64,000 nucleotides of DNA from Shinella sp. UYSO24 (GTDB taxonomy: Bacteria; Pseudomonadota; Alphaproteobacteria; Rhizobiales; Rhizobiaceae): assembly GCA_902167985.1 (NCBI GenBank), contig CABHNZ010000008.1, positions 186,001 through 250,000 on the forward strand, read 5' to 3'. This document shows, piece after piece, positions 50,730 to 60,331 of the stretch. Each line of letters opens with the position of its first letter. The stretch's first letter is position 1. Below the pieces are notes generated by a model. That model searched no databases. It had not been told where the DNA came from and saw only the letters and a list, made by a program, of their open reading frames with translations. The position numbers and the translations under genes are program-made.

Positions 50730-51675
50730 AGGCGCACCCGCGGATCGACGAGAATATAAAGCATGTCCACCAGGAAGTTGATGAGGACGTAGACGCCGGC
50801 GACGATCAGCAGCGTCCCCTGGATCAGCGGGTAATCACGCCGCAACACGGCATTGACGATGAGACTGCCTATGCCGGGCAGGCCGAAGACCGTTTCGGTG
50901 ATCACCGCGCCCGAGATCAGGATGGCGACCGAGACGCGATCACCGTGATGATCGGGATGAGCGCATTCTTGAGTGCGTGCCGCAGCACCACGCGCTTTTC
51001 CAGGATGCCCTTGGCGCGGGCGGTGCGGATGTAATCCTCGCTGAGGACGTCGAGCATGGCAGCGCGGGTGAAGCGCAGGATCAGTGCCGAATTGACGAGG
51101 CCAAGCGCTACCGCCGGCAGCACGAGATGGCCCATCTTCACCCAGAAGCTGGCCCCCGGCCCGCCGATACCCGAGGTCGGGAACCAGCCGAGCGCCACTG
51201 AAAACATCTGGATCAGGATAAGCCCGAGCCAGAAGCTCGGCACGGAAGACGCGAGCATCGACAGGCTCACCGCGATCTGGTCCAGCCGCGAGCCGCGCCA
51301 ATAGGCGGAGATGATGCCGACCGGCAGCGCGATGGCGATGGAGATCAGAATTGCAAAGAGCGTCAGATAGAAGGTTGTGCCGGCTGCATTGGCGATAGCC
51401 GTCGTCACCGGCACCTGCAGGAAGATCGACTGGCCGAGATTGCCCTGAAGCGCATGCAGAACATAGGTCACATATTGCTGGGGCAGCGGCGTATCCAGCC
51501 CCATCTGATGGCGCAGATGTTCGATATCGGTCGTCGTCGCCTGATCCCCGAGTATCATTGCTGCCGGATCGCCCGGCGTCAGCCGGACGATCACGAAAGT
51601 GACGGTGACAATCGTCAGCATGACCACGATCATGCCGCCAAGGCGCCTGAGGATGACGGATGCCACCGAACCCAT
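50726..51675 (-). CDS. ABC peptide transporter permease, DppB type (second operon; one frame break)
   Basis: Starts MGSVASVILRRLGGMIVVMLTIVTVTFVIVRLTPGDPA; EAA loop YIRTARAKGILEKRVVLRHALKNALIPI. One base is missing near 50935, after ITVI; beyond it the sequence continues VAILISGAVITETVFGLPGIGSLIVNAVLRRDYPLIQGTLL and ends DPRVRL, the normal C-terminus. Reconstructed length about 317 residues. Confidence 0.88.
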
Positions 51676-51678
51676 GCC

Positions 51679-53196
51679 TTACTTCCCGACCTTGGTGTTC
51701 CAGAAGAACGGCCAGACTGCCGGGGTCAGACCTTCAACGCGGGTGCTGACACCGGAGAGGCCGTTGTAATCGCCGACCTTGTAGAGGGACGCATCCTTGA
51801 AGAACTGGGTCTGGAGCGCCTTCCATGCCGTGACCTGGGCGTCATCGCCGACGGCCGCGATATAATCGTTGATCGCCTTGGTCTTGCCTTCCGACACATA
51901 CCAGCCCGGATAGCTTGCCGCGAAAGTGTTCTCCATCGAAGGATCCGGCGGGAAGACGGAATTGGTGATGAAGATATCCCACTGATCCGGCTTGGCGCGG
52001 CGGCCCGTCAGAGATGCCCAGTCCATGACCTGCAGATCGACCTTGAAGCCTGCGGCCTCAAGATAGGCCTCGGCAACCTGCGCCATCTTGTAGTTGAACT
52101 CGTATTGACGCGTCGTCAGGATGCGGATCGGCTCATCCTTGTAGCCGGCTTCCTTCATCAGCTTCTGCGCCGCTGCAGGATCGCCGGTTCCATGATGGGC
52201 GATGCCAGCCTCGGTGTACCACTTGCTCGTCTTCGGGAAGAAAGCGGCATTGGTATTGAAGAATTTCGGATCGTCGAAGGCTGCGGCCATGAGGTCATCG
52301 GCGTTGAGCGCCTCCTCGACCGCCGTACGCAGCCGCACGTCCGACATGATGCCCTGCTTCATGTTGAAGTTGAGCGACATCCAGCCGGCGTCAGGCAGGA
52401 CCACCGGCTTTGCGACCGACGAGCTCTCGATGCGCTTGTAGGCGCTGATCGGCAGGCTGTCGGCATAGTCATACTGGCCCGACAGAAGCCCCTCGACACG
52501 GGTATTGGCATCCGGAACCGGGGTGAAGAGCAGCATGTCGACATCGGCCTTGCGCTGACCAGCATAGCCATCGGCCTTGCCTTCCGGCGACTTGTAGCCG
52601 GGGAAGCGTACCAGTTCGATATACTGGTCGGGCTTGCGCTCCTTCAGCATGAAGGGGCCGGTGCCGATGAACTGGGTCAGCGGCTCAGCCAGCGTCGACT
52701 TCGGCATGACGACCGCATACTGGCTGAGCATGGCGATCAGCGGCGCGTAGCGGGTCTTGAGCTTGATGACGATGGTGTGGTCGTCGCTGGCGGTGATGCT
52801 GTCGATCGTCGCGGCGGCTTCCTTGCCCTTGGAATTGACCTTCTCCCAACGCTCGAGGGAGGCGGCGACGTCGCTTGCCATCATCGGCGCGCCGTTCTGG
52901 AAGCTCACGTCTTTGCGCAGCGCGATCGTGTAGCTCAGGCCGTCAGCCGAGATCGTCGGCATGGCCGAGGCGAGAAGCGGCTTCGGATCACCATGGCTGT
53001 CGAAGGCATAGAGCGTTTCGAACATGTGCTGGGTGATTTCGTTGACGAGGATGACGGGCGAAAGCTGGACGTCCAGTGTCGCGGGCTCGCCGATGGTGGC
53101 GATGGTCAGCTTTGTCGAGGCGTCATCAGCCAGCGAAAGGCTCGTCGAACCCAGAAGAAGAGCCACGGTGGCGAGAGCAATTCTCGAAAGAGGCAT
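51679..53196 (-). CDS. ABC transporter solute-binding protein (second operon)
   Basis: A 505-residue SBP_bac_5 protein with signal peptide IALATVALLLGSTSLSLAD, then KLTIATIGEPATLDVQLSPVILVNEITQHMFETLYAFDSHG. Family motifs are RKDVSFQNGAPMMASDVAASLERWEKV and RLRTAVEEALNADDLM. The frame is intact and ends three bases before the permease. The genes after it in the operon suggest a hydantoin, carbamoyl- or acyl-amino acid ligand, which sequence alone cannot confirm. Confidence 0.9.
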   Translation of the reverse strand: MPLSRIALATVALLLGSTSLSLADDASTKLTIATIGEPATLDVQLSPVILVNEITQHMFETLYAFDSHGDPKPLLASAMPTISADGLSYTIALRKDVSFQNGAPMMASDVAASLERWEKVNSKGKEAAATIDSITASDDHTIVIKLKTRYAPLIAMLSQYAVVMPKSTLAEPLTQFIGTGPFMLKERKPDQYIELVRFPGYKSPEGKADGYAGQRKADVDMLLFTPVPDANTRVEGLLSGQYDYADSLPISAYKRIESSSVAKPVVLPDAGWMSLNFNMKQGIMSDVRLRTAVEEALNADDLMAAAFDDPKFFNTNAAFFPKTSKWYTEAGIAHHGTGDPAAAQKLMKEAGYKDEPIRILTTRQYEFNYKMAQVAEAYLEAAGFKVDLQVMDWASLTGRRAKPDQWDIFITNSVFPPDPSMENTFAASYPGWYVSEGKTKAINDYIAAVGDDAQVTAWKALQTQFFKDASLYKVGDYNGLSGVSTRVEGLTPAVWPFFWNTKVGK

Positions 53197-53514
53197 TATC
53201 TAGTCCTTCCTGTTTACAGCCGGAACGACGGGCTGTCCGCGCGGCTCGGACCGATTCCTTATTGCGCGCTCCGGGGCAGAACAAGATAAACCAGACTGAT
53301 AGATGACTTAGATTTATAACTTCAGATTATAGGTAGGCCGGATGCTTAAAGCGTCCCCACGTTGCCTGACAGGGTGACTGTTTTTCAGGCATTCAGGCGG
53401 TTTTCAGCGGATTTCGCCGGTGTGATGATCCGAATCGTTTCCGCACGAATTTTTGCAGAAATGCTGCCTTTACAGCCCGGCTCGGACCAATCTGCCCGCA
53501 GTCTACGCTCTCGT
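53197..53514. other. Intergenic region between two ABC operons
   Basis: About 320 bases, AT-rich near 53290-53340. On the complement a TATAAT word at about 53326-53331 is a candidate -10 for the leftward binding-protein operon. A GCCTGA/TCAGGC stem (53364-53390 area) is weak. No gene seen. Confidence 0.35.
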
Positions 53515-54556
53515 TCACGGTAATACATGGACCTGTCCCAGAACCGAAAGCCGGACCTCGTTACCGCGGGTCAACGTGATGCTGCTCGAAAGCCTTGTCC
53601 GAAAAGAGATGCCGCTGGAGAGCAGCCTGATCTGGGCATCATAGGCCGGCCCCGAGAAGATCGCGTTCTCGATGAGCGCGGTCGTGCCTGTGTCGTTCCC
53701 TGTCCGTCCATGCCGCTGACAAGGATCTGCTCCGGCCGATCATGATCCTGGCCTCTCCAGAAGGTGCGGAGGGATCGACAGCGATGGCGCCGAGCGCGCA
53801 ATCGGCGATACCGGCGGATATGCTGGCCGGCAGGATGATCGCGTCTCCGAGGAAGGCTGCGATCTGGGCATCGGCAGGGCGCAGATAGACCTCGCGCGGA
53901 TGACCAACCTGCACAAGCCGCCCGGCGCGCATGACGGCCACCTGATCGGCAAAGGCGAGAGCCTCCGCCTGGTCATGGGTCACGAGAATGGTGGTTATGC
54001 CGGCCTCTGCCAGAATATCCGCGACAGCCTGACGGGTCATCGCCCTCAATCCGGTATCAAGGGCGGAAAACGGTTCGTCGAGCAGCATCAGGCGCGGCTT
54101 GCGCGCCATGGCACGGGCAAGCGCAACGCGCTGCTGCTGTCCGCCGGAAAGTTGATCGGGCCTGCGCATCAGCATGGCCCGATCGAGGCCCACCATGTCC
54201 ATGAGTTCTTCGGCGCGTGCGCGCTTGGTGGCGCGGTCGGCCTTCATCCCAAAGCCGATATTGTCGAGAACCGACAGATGCGGAAAGAGACAGCCATCCT
54301 GCGCGACGATACCGATATTGCGGCGATGCGCCGGCACGATCGCCATGCTGTCGGCCAGCGGCTCGCCATCGATCGAGATATGTCCCGCATCCGGTGTCTC
54401 GAAGCCGGCGATCAGCCGCAGCAGGGTGGTCTTGCCGCAACCCGATGGACCGACGATCGCCGTTCGGCTGGCACGCGCTATCGCGAGGTCGACGGCGTCG
54501 ACTGCGGTCACGGCGCCATATCTCTTGGCAAGGGAGGCGAGTTCCAGAAATGTCAT
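53515..54556 (-). CDS. fbpC: Ferric-iron type ABC transporter ATPase, FbpC-like (two frame breaks)
   Basis: An ABC ATPase of about 348 residues with a TOBE-type C-terminal domain. Walker [19 protein letters not shown], signature [16 protein letters not shown] and Walker [13 protein letters not shown], then [38 protein letters not shown]. Breaks near 53737 and 53690 lie in the C-terminal domain; restoration gives [14 protein letters not shown] and [19 protein letters not shown], ending LGQVHVLP with a TGA at 53515-53517. The start overlaps the permease stop. It energises uptake of ferric iron through the next two genes. Confidence 0.88.
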
Positions 54557-56130
54557 CGTCCGGCGATCTTCTTCGATTGGGAATGGAGCAGCCATGTCAA
54601 AGGCAGCGAAAAGCCGATCATCAGCACCGCATAGGGTGCCGCGCCGGCATAATCGATCTCGCTGGTCAGCGCCCAGAAGCCCATGGCCAGCGTGCGGGTG
54701 CCGTTCGGGGCGAGCATCTGCGTTGCGGTCAGCTCGTTCATGATGCCGAGCGCGGAAAGCGCAATACCGGCGGCAGCACCAGGTGCCGCGAGCCGGATCG
54801 TCGTCGACCAGAGCGCGTTGCCCGGCGAACGCCCAAGACTTGCGGCCGCCTGTTCCAGTTCGGCGGGAACCTGCGCGATGCTTGCCCGCAGGCTGACAAG
54901 CGCTCTCGGCAGGAACATCACCACATAGGCAAGCACCATCGTGGCCACCGTCTGGTAGAGCGGCAGAACGAGCCTCACCGTAATCGTGACCAGCGCCAGC
55001 GCCACGACGACGCCGGGCATCGAGCTTGCCAGATAATAGCACCCCTCGATCATCCGGGTCGCCCGGCCGGGCCGGCGCACCGACAGCCAGGCAATCGGCA
55101 CGGCGGCGACCGTCGTCACCACCCCGCCGATGATGCAGATCACCAAGGTCTGGCCGAGTGCCGGACCGACTTCGCCCGTCTGCCAGATGGCAAGCCCTCC
55201 GGCCTTCAGCCAGCCACCGATCGTGAGAATGGGTATACCGAGCGAAAACGCCGCCGTCGCCAGAGGCAGGGCAAGGCAGAGATAACGCCAGAGGCCAAGC
55301 GGCGTTTTGCGCGGATGACGGGCGACACCGGAACCGAGGCGGGCATAGCGACGCCGCCCCCTGATGGCGGCATCCAGGCCTAAGAGGACAAAGCAGCAGG
55401 CCACCAGAACCAGCGCAAGCATGTAGGCCGCCACGCCATTATAGGTCGACTGAAACTGGTCGATGATCGCGGTCGTAAACGTATCGAAGCGGATCATGGC
55501 GAAAAGACCATATTCCGCAAGGAGATGCAGCCCGACCAGCAGCGCGCCGCCGCATAGCGCCAGACGCAATTGCGGCAGCACGACCCGAAGGAAGACCGCC
55601 GAAGGAGACAGGCCGAGGGAGGCCGCCTGATCCTCCAAAGCCGGATCGAGCAGCCTGAAGGCTGCCGAAAGCGGCAGGTAGAGAAACGGGAAATAGGCGA
55701 TGATCGAGATCGCCACCCCGGCGCCGAGGCCGTTCAGGCGCGGCCACATGCCGATCCACGCATAGGAATGCACAAAAGCCGGAATGGCGAGCGGTGTGAT
55801 GCAGAGCCAGGCACAGAACCGCGCCGCCGGCATGTCCGTGCGCTCCGTCAGCCATGCAAGTGCAAGAGCGAGAGCCGTGGATAAGGGAACCGTAAACAGG
55901 ACGAGCAGGACGGTGTTGACCATCAGCTCGCCGACGCGTGGCCGAAAGATCAATTGCGACGCCGCCTGCCACCCCGTCGCGAAACCGGCCCACAGCACAA
56001 AGCCAAGCGGCATGAGCGCGAGAACGGCAATCGCCATGGCGACAGGCAATGTCCACGACGACGGGCGCGGCAGGCGAAGACCGGCCGATGCGGGGTAAGT
56101 GGTCTGTCTCGGGTGGGCGGTATCGATCAT
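54553..56130 (-). CDS. fbpB: Ferric-iron type ABC transporter permease, FbpB-like double-length
   Basis: A 525-residue permease with about twelve helices made of two BPD_transp_1 halves, as in FbpB/SfuB. The first half includes [41 protein letters not shown] and [27 protein letters not shown]. The second includes [21 protein letters not shown] and [29 protein letters not shown]. The two EAA loops are complete. Frame intact. Confidence 0.92.
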   Translation of the reverse strand: MIDTAHPRQTTYPASAGLRLPRPSSWTLPVAMAIAVLALMPLGFVLWAGFATGWQAASQLIFRPRVGELMVNTVLLVLFTVPLSTALALALAWLTERTDMPAARFCAWLCITPLAIPAFVHSYAWIGMWPRLNGLGAGVAISIIAYFPFLYLPLSAAFRLLDPALEDQAASLGLSPSAVFLRVVLPQLRLALCGGALLVGLHLLAEYGLFAMIRFDTFTTAIIDQFQSTYNGVAAYMLALVLVACCFVLLGLDAAIRGRRRYARLGSGVARHPRKTPLGLWRYLCLALPLATAAFSLGIPILTIGGWLKAGGLAIWQTGEVGPALGQTLVICIIGGVVTTVAAVPIAWLSVRRPGRATRMIEGCYYLASSMPGVVVALALVTITVRLVLPLYQTVATMVLAYVVMFLPRALVSLRASIAQVPAELEQAAASLGRSPGNALWSTTIRLAAPGAAAGIALSALGIMNELTATQMLAPNGTRTLAMGFWALTSEIDYAGAAPYAVLMIGFSLPLTWLLHSQSKKIAGR

Positions 56131-56206
56131 CGGGAGCCTGAACAGCAGAGAGGAGACCGCGGGACAGGCCCCGCGATCTCTTCTTTTCCAGCATTTATCG
56201 CTTCAG

Positions 56207-57222
56207 TTAAAGCAGACCGGCCGATGTCATCATCTCGACGACCTTGGCATTGTTGAGCGTCGATGCGTCGACCTTCGGTGCCTGCAGATCGGCGAGCGGC
56301 GGGAGCGCCTTGTTCGACGCCTCGCCCTTGCCGACTGCATATTCGTAGGACGTGCCGTCGCGCAGCACCGACTGGCCACCCTTGCCGGTCAGCCATTTGA
56401 GGAAGGCCTGAGCCTGATCCTTATGCTTCGAGGAGGCCAGAATACCGCCGCCGGAAACCGAGACGAAAGCGCCCGGATCCTGGTTCTTGAAGAAATGCAG
56501 GGCAACGTTCTTGCTGTTCTCACCGGTCTTCTGCTGATCACCGACGAATAGTAGTGATAGATCAGGGCGCCTTCGAACTGCCCGGCATTGACGGCCTTCA
56601 TCGCCGTGGAATTGCCGCGGATCGGCGTGGCATTTTCCTTCATGCCCTTCAGCCACGCGGCCGTCGCTTCCTCGCCCTTCAGCTGCAGCAGCGCACCGAC
56701 GATCGCCTGGAAATCGGCGCCGGCCGGCGACGCCGTCCAGCGGCCCTTCCATTCCGGCTTGGCAAGATCGAGCATCGACTTCGGCAGCTTGTCTTCGGTG
56801 AGCTTGGTCTTGTCATAGGCAAAGACGGTCGAGCGGGCCGCAACGCCGACCCAATGGCCATTGGCAGCCTGATACTGTTCCGGCACCTGCTCAAGCGTTG
56901 CCTTGTCGACGGGCGCAAACAGGCCCTTGCTGTCGACCAGAACCATGGCCGGCGAATTTTCGGTCAGGAACACATCGGCGGGAGAATTTGCGCCTTCCTG
57001 AACGATCTGGTTGCCCATTTCGAGATCCGAGCCATTGCGGATCGTAACCGGGATGCCGCTTTCCTTGGTGAAGGCCGCGGCCCACTCCTTCGTCAGACCC
57101 TCGTGCTGGGCATTGTAGATGGTGATGCCTTCAGCCGTCTGCGCCTTGGCCGGCATGGATGCTGCCATGACGGAAAGTCCAAGTGCTGCAGCACCGGCCC
57201 AGAGTTTAAGTGAAGTGTTCAA
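56207..57222 (-). CDS. fbpA: Ferric-iron type periplasmic binding protein, FbpA-like (one frame break)
   Basis: About 338 residues with signal peptide LWAGAAALGLSVMAASMPAKAQ, then ITIYNAQHEGLTKEWAAAFTKESGIPVTIRNGSDLEMGNQIVQEG and ADVFLTENSPAM. The iron-binding tyrosine pair appears as ALIYHYYS, where one base is missing near 56550; the rest resumes NVALHFFKNQDPGAFVSVSGGGIL. TTG at 57222 is the start, preceded by GGAGG with good spacing. It heads the fbpABC operon. No RirA or Irr box was convincing upstream; a TTGACC-N17-CTAAGA pair could be the promoter. Confidence 0.88.
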
Positions 57223-57550
57223 GATCGCCTCCGCTTTTTGAAACTTGCGCAGACCTCTTAGCCAAACAGGACTATTATGGTCAAGTTTAAATACACAGAA
57301 ATATCAGATTTTTTATTTCAAAACAATGACTTAAACGGCAATAACCCACTCTCCTAGAAGAGCAGGCAAAGACTATGGCGCTGCGTTAGGATCGCCACCT
57401 GACGGCAACCTGAACGCTCACTCGTGATCATGATACGGCGCTTTTTCCGCATCCCCGGTGGTAAACACGCCAAGAGCGAGATCCATCGTCCCGCTACGCG
57501 CCGGTCGGTACACGGCGTATTGTCGGCCATTCGTGCCGTCTGCAGGCGTC
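57223..57550. other. Intergenic region upstream of fbpA
   Basis: About 330 bases. The part near 57280-57350 is AT-rich and holds the candidate fbpA promoter on the complement. The part near 57420-57550 has a minus-strand frame ending in a His/Asp-rich tail (YHDHE), but it overlaps the kinase gene in another frame and is probably not a gene. Confidence 0.35.
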
Positions 57551-58992
57551 TCAGTCCGAGGAGGTCGGCAGACTGTCCGGCGAGGGAAACGACAGCTGAA
57601 AGCGCATATCATCCTCTGCAGGTCGTGAAACGCTGACCTCCCCCTGGTGAAGGCGCATGATCGTTTCGACGATCGCCAGCCCCAGCCCATGGGAATCACT
57701 TGCGGCCGCACGGGACGCGTCACCCCGATAGAAGCGGTCGAAGAGACGGCCGAGCTGCTCGCCTTCCACCTGCGACGCCTTGTTCTGGACGATCACGATG
57801 GCCCGTCCCGTCTCGACCGATGCGGTCAATCGCACGACCGTGCCTTCGATCCCGTGATGGATGGCGTTGGCGACAAGATTGCTGACCGCCCTTCGGAAGA
57901 GATCCGGGTCTGCCCGGGCGGTGCCCGATGCCTCGACGTCGAAAGCCATGTTGCGATCCATCGCCGGGCCCTCGAAATAATCGCCGATCTTATGCAGCTC
58001 GCGGCCCATGTCGATCTCGTGCCATTGCACATGCTGCCTGCCGTTTTCCGCCCTGGCCAGAAAGAGCATGTTTTCGCTGAGCCGGCGCAGGCGCTCGAAT
58101 TCCTCCAGATTGGAATCCAGCACATGCTGGTATTCCTCGACGTTTCTCGGCTTGGCAAGCGTCACCTGCGTCTGCCCGATCAAACGCCCAGCGGCGTGCG
58201 GATCTCATGGGCGAGATCGGCCGAAAACTGGGACAGGCGCTGATAGCCCTCCGAGAGACGATCCAGCATGTCGTTGAATGCCGTTGCCAGACGGCGCAAT
58301 TCGCTCGGCGCGGCCATCGGATCGAGGCGCACGTCGAGATGCCCCGGATTGATCTGCGCCGCCTTCTCCGCCATGGCATGGACGGGACGCAAGCCCCGGA
58401 TGAGCAGGATATAGGAGACGGCGGCCGACAGAAGGATGCCGGCGATGATGGCAAGCAGCATCTGTTCGCGGAAAAGGGCCAGCATGCTGCCCTCCCCCGT
58501 CATCGGATGGCCGACAAGGACTTCGATCGGCGTGTCGGTCGCAAGCGTCGTCGTTCGGGCCGAGGCCCAGTAGACGTCGGTTCCGCCGGTATTCTTCATC
58601 TCCGTGATCACATGCCGTCGTCGGCCATCCTGCGGGATTGCAGACGGTGGCGGCACAGGGATGTTCTGCGGGTTGACTTCGATGATCGGCTCTCCGGACG
58701 GGTTCCGAAAAATCAGGACATCGCCTTCGGCGCCAAGCATGTTGATGATCAGAACCGGTTTTTCACGCAGTTCCGCCACGGAATAGAGCTGATGCACGAG
58801 ACCGGCGTAATAGGAGGCGCGGCCCGAGATCATCTGCTCGACGCGTTCTTCCTGCGAGCGACGCATGGAGTGATAGGAATAGACGCCGAGCGCGACGGCA
58901 AGCAGGCACAGAACCAGACTATGCGAGGCCGTGACGCGAAAGATCAGCGAGACCGGACGGGTGCGAACCGGGCGGGTGCGAAACAGGGTCAT
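57551..58992 (-). CDS. CusS/HprS-like sensor histidine kinase (one frame break)
   Basis: About 480 residues. Helix one ([23 protein letters not shown]) precedes a periplasmic sensor of about 150 residues ([44 protein letters not shown]). Helix two ([24 protein letters not shown]) precedes HAMP, the H-box [14 protein letters not shown] and the ATPase ([35 protein letters not shown]). This matches the heavy-metal sensor kinase family (CusS/IrlS) that also includes HprS. A base is missing near 58185 right after the H-box. It overlaps the regulator gene by ATGA. A CusR-like palindrome and a methionine sulfoxide repair operon lie across the divergent promoter. Confidence 0.88.
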
Positions 58993-59660
58993 GCTTCGCC
59001 ATTCAGGCTGTAGCCGACGCTGCGGATGGTGGAAATCAGCTTGCGGTCAAAGCCCATGTCGATCTTTGCGCGCAGCCGCTTCACGGCCACATCGACGACA
59101 TTGGTGTCGCTGTCGAAATTCATGTCCCAGACCTCAGAGGCAATCTGGGTGCGCGACAGAACCTCGCCCTTTCTGCGCATGAGCAGATGAAGCAGCATGA
59201 ACTCCTTGTTCGTCAGCGGGATTTCCGCCCCGCCGCGCATGACCTTGCGGCGCAGCACATCGAGCTTCAGATCGGCCACTTCCAGCACATCGCTTTCGCG
59301 CACGACACCACGGCGCAGAAGCGTGCGGATGCGCAATTCGAGCTCGACGAAGGAAAACGGCTTGACCAGATAGTCGTCGGCGCCGAGCCGCAGGCCACGG
59401 ATCCGGTCGTTGACGTCATCGCGCGCCGACAGAAAGATGACAGGCAGATCCTGTTCGAGCCGGATGCGCCGGATAACCTCCCAGCCTTCAAGGCCGGGCA
59501 GCATGACATCGAGCACGATCAGATCATACGTGCCTTCCGTTGCCATATGCAGCCCATCGGTGCCGGTGCGCGCGAGATCGACCGCATAGCCGTGCTCTTT
59601 CAAGCCCTTGCGCAGGTAGTCGCCGGTCTTGGGGTCGTCTTCTATGATCAGGATCGCCAC
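58989..59660 (-). CDS. CusR/HprR-like OmpR-family response regulator
   Basis: A 223-residue intact regulator: [33 protein letters not shown], phospho-acceptor in [42 protein letters not shown]. The winged helix reads [50 protein letters not shown]. The [15 protein letters not shown] segment is the CusR/CopR/IrlR hallmark. It is divergent from msrB, and its likely target palindrome is at 59719-59744. Confidence 0.92.
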   Translation of the reverse strand: MAILIIEDDPKTGDYLRKGLKEHGYAVDLARTGTDGLHMATEGTYDLIVLDVMLPGLEGWEVIRRIRLEQDLPVIFLSARDDVNDRIRGLRLGADDYLVKPFSFVELELRIRTLLRRGVVRESDVLEVADLKLDVLRRKVMRGGAEIPLTNKEFMLLHLLMRRKGEVLSRTQIASEVWDMNFDSDTNVVDVAVKRLRAKIDMGFDRKLISTIRSVGYSLNGEA

Positions 59661-59718
59661 GCAGCACCACTCCGATTTCGCCTGAACCTCGCATGCCTGC
59701 CGGTACTATTCGGTGAAC

Positions 59719-59744
59719 GAAGAATGACAAAAACGTCATTCTTC
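59719..59744. promoter_or_regulatory. CusR/HprR-type operator palindrome
   Basis: GAAGAATGAC (59719-59728) and GTCATTCTTC (59735-59744) are perfect inverted arms around AAAAAC. The core AATGACAA...GTCATT closely matches the E. coli CusR/HprR box (AAAATGACAA-NN-TTGTCATTTT). It lies between the divergent regulator gene and msrB, so it probably controls both. Confidence 0.8.
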
Positions 59745-59825
59745 TGTCACCATTGCGAGCCGTCCACCAGCCTAGTCTGCGAGCATCAAGACCCCGAACC
59801 GCCATTATGACGAAGGAGAACCCGG

Positions 59826-60314
59826 ATGATCAATCGACGTTTGATGTTGCTTGGTGTCGGGCTGGGCGCGATCGCACTGCGCTACGGGCCGGCCATGACC
59901 AGCGCACGCGCCGCCGAGAGCTTTCCCGTTTCGCATACGGATGCGGAATGGAAGACGATCCTGACCGCAGACCAATATGCGGTGCTGCGGCAGGAAGGCA
60001 CGGAATATCCGGGCTCGAGCGCGCTCCTCAAGGAGCATCGCAAGGGCAATTTCGCCTGTGCCGGCTGCAATCAGGATGCGTTCCTCTCATCGACCAAGTT
60101 CGAAAGCGGAACCGGCTGGCCGAGCTTCTGGGCGCCAATCGACGGCGCCGTCGCGACCTCGAAGGACACATCCTATGGCATGATGCGCAACGAGGTTCAT
60201 TGCTCACGATGCGGCGGCCATCTCGGCCACGTCTTCAATGACGGACCGAAACCAACCGGCCTGCGCTACTGCATGAACGGCATCGCGATGACGTTCCATC
60301 CGGCCGTTGCCTGA
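59826..60314 (+). CDS. msrB: Exported methionine-R-sulfoxide reductase MsrB
   Basis: A 162-residue MsrB that reduces the R epimer of methionine sulfoxide. A twin-arginine-like signal (INRRLMLLGVGLGAIAL...SARAAE) predicts export to the periplasm. Zinc pairs CAGC and CSRC, substrate region FESGTGWPSFW and catalytic cysteine in LRYCMNG are present. Apart from the four zinc cysteines only the catalytic one remains, so an external thiol partner is needed; DipZ, next in the operon, is the obvious one. The ATG at 59826 follows AAGGAGAACC. Confidence 0.93.
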   Translation: MINRRLMLLGVGLGAIALRYGPAMTSARAAESFPVSHTDAEWKTILTADQYAVLRQEGTEYPGSSALLKEHRKGNFACAGCNQDAFLSSTKFESGTGWPSFWAPIDGAVATSKDTSYGMMRNEVHCSRCGGHLGHVFNDGPKPTGLRYCMNGIAMTFHPAVA

Positions 60315-60331
60315 GAAAGAGCTGACCCGTC

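Noticed and set aside
51454-53289. Plus-strand ORF of 611 codons
   Set aside because: It is antisense to the solute-binding protein and permease genes, which carry clear family motifs.
57223-57360. RirA or Irr iron box upstream of fbpA
   Set aside because: The AT-rich region has a partial GAC...GTC symmetry but does not match the known IRO or ICE consensus.
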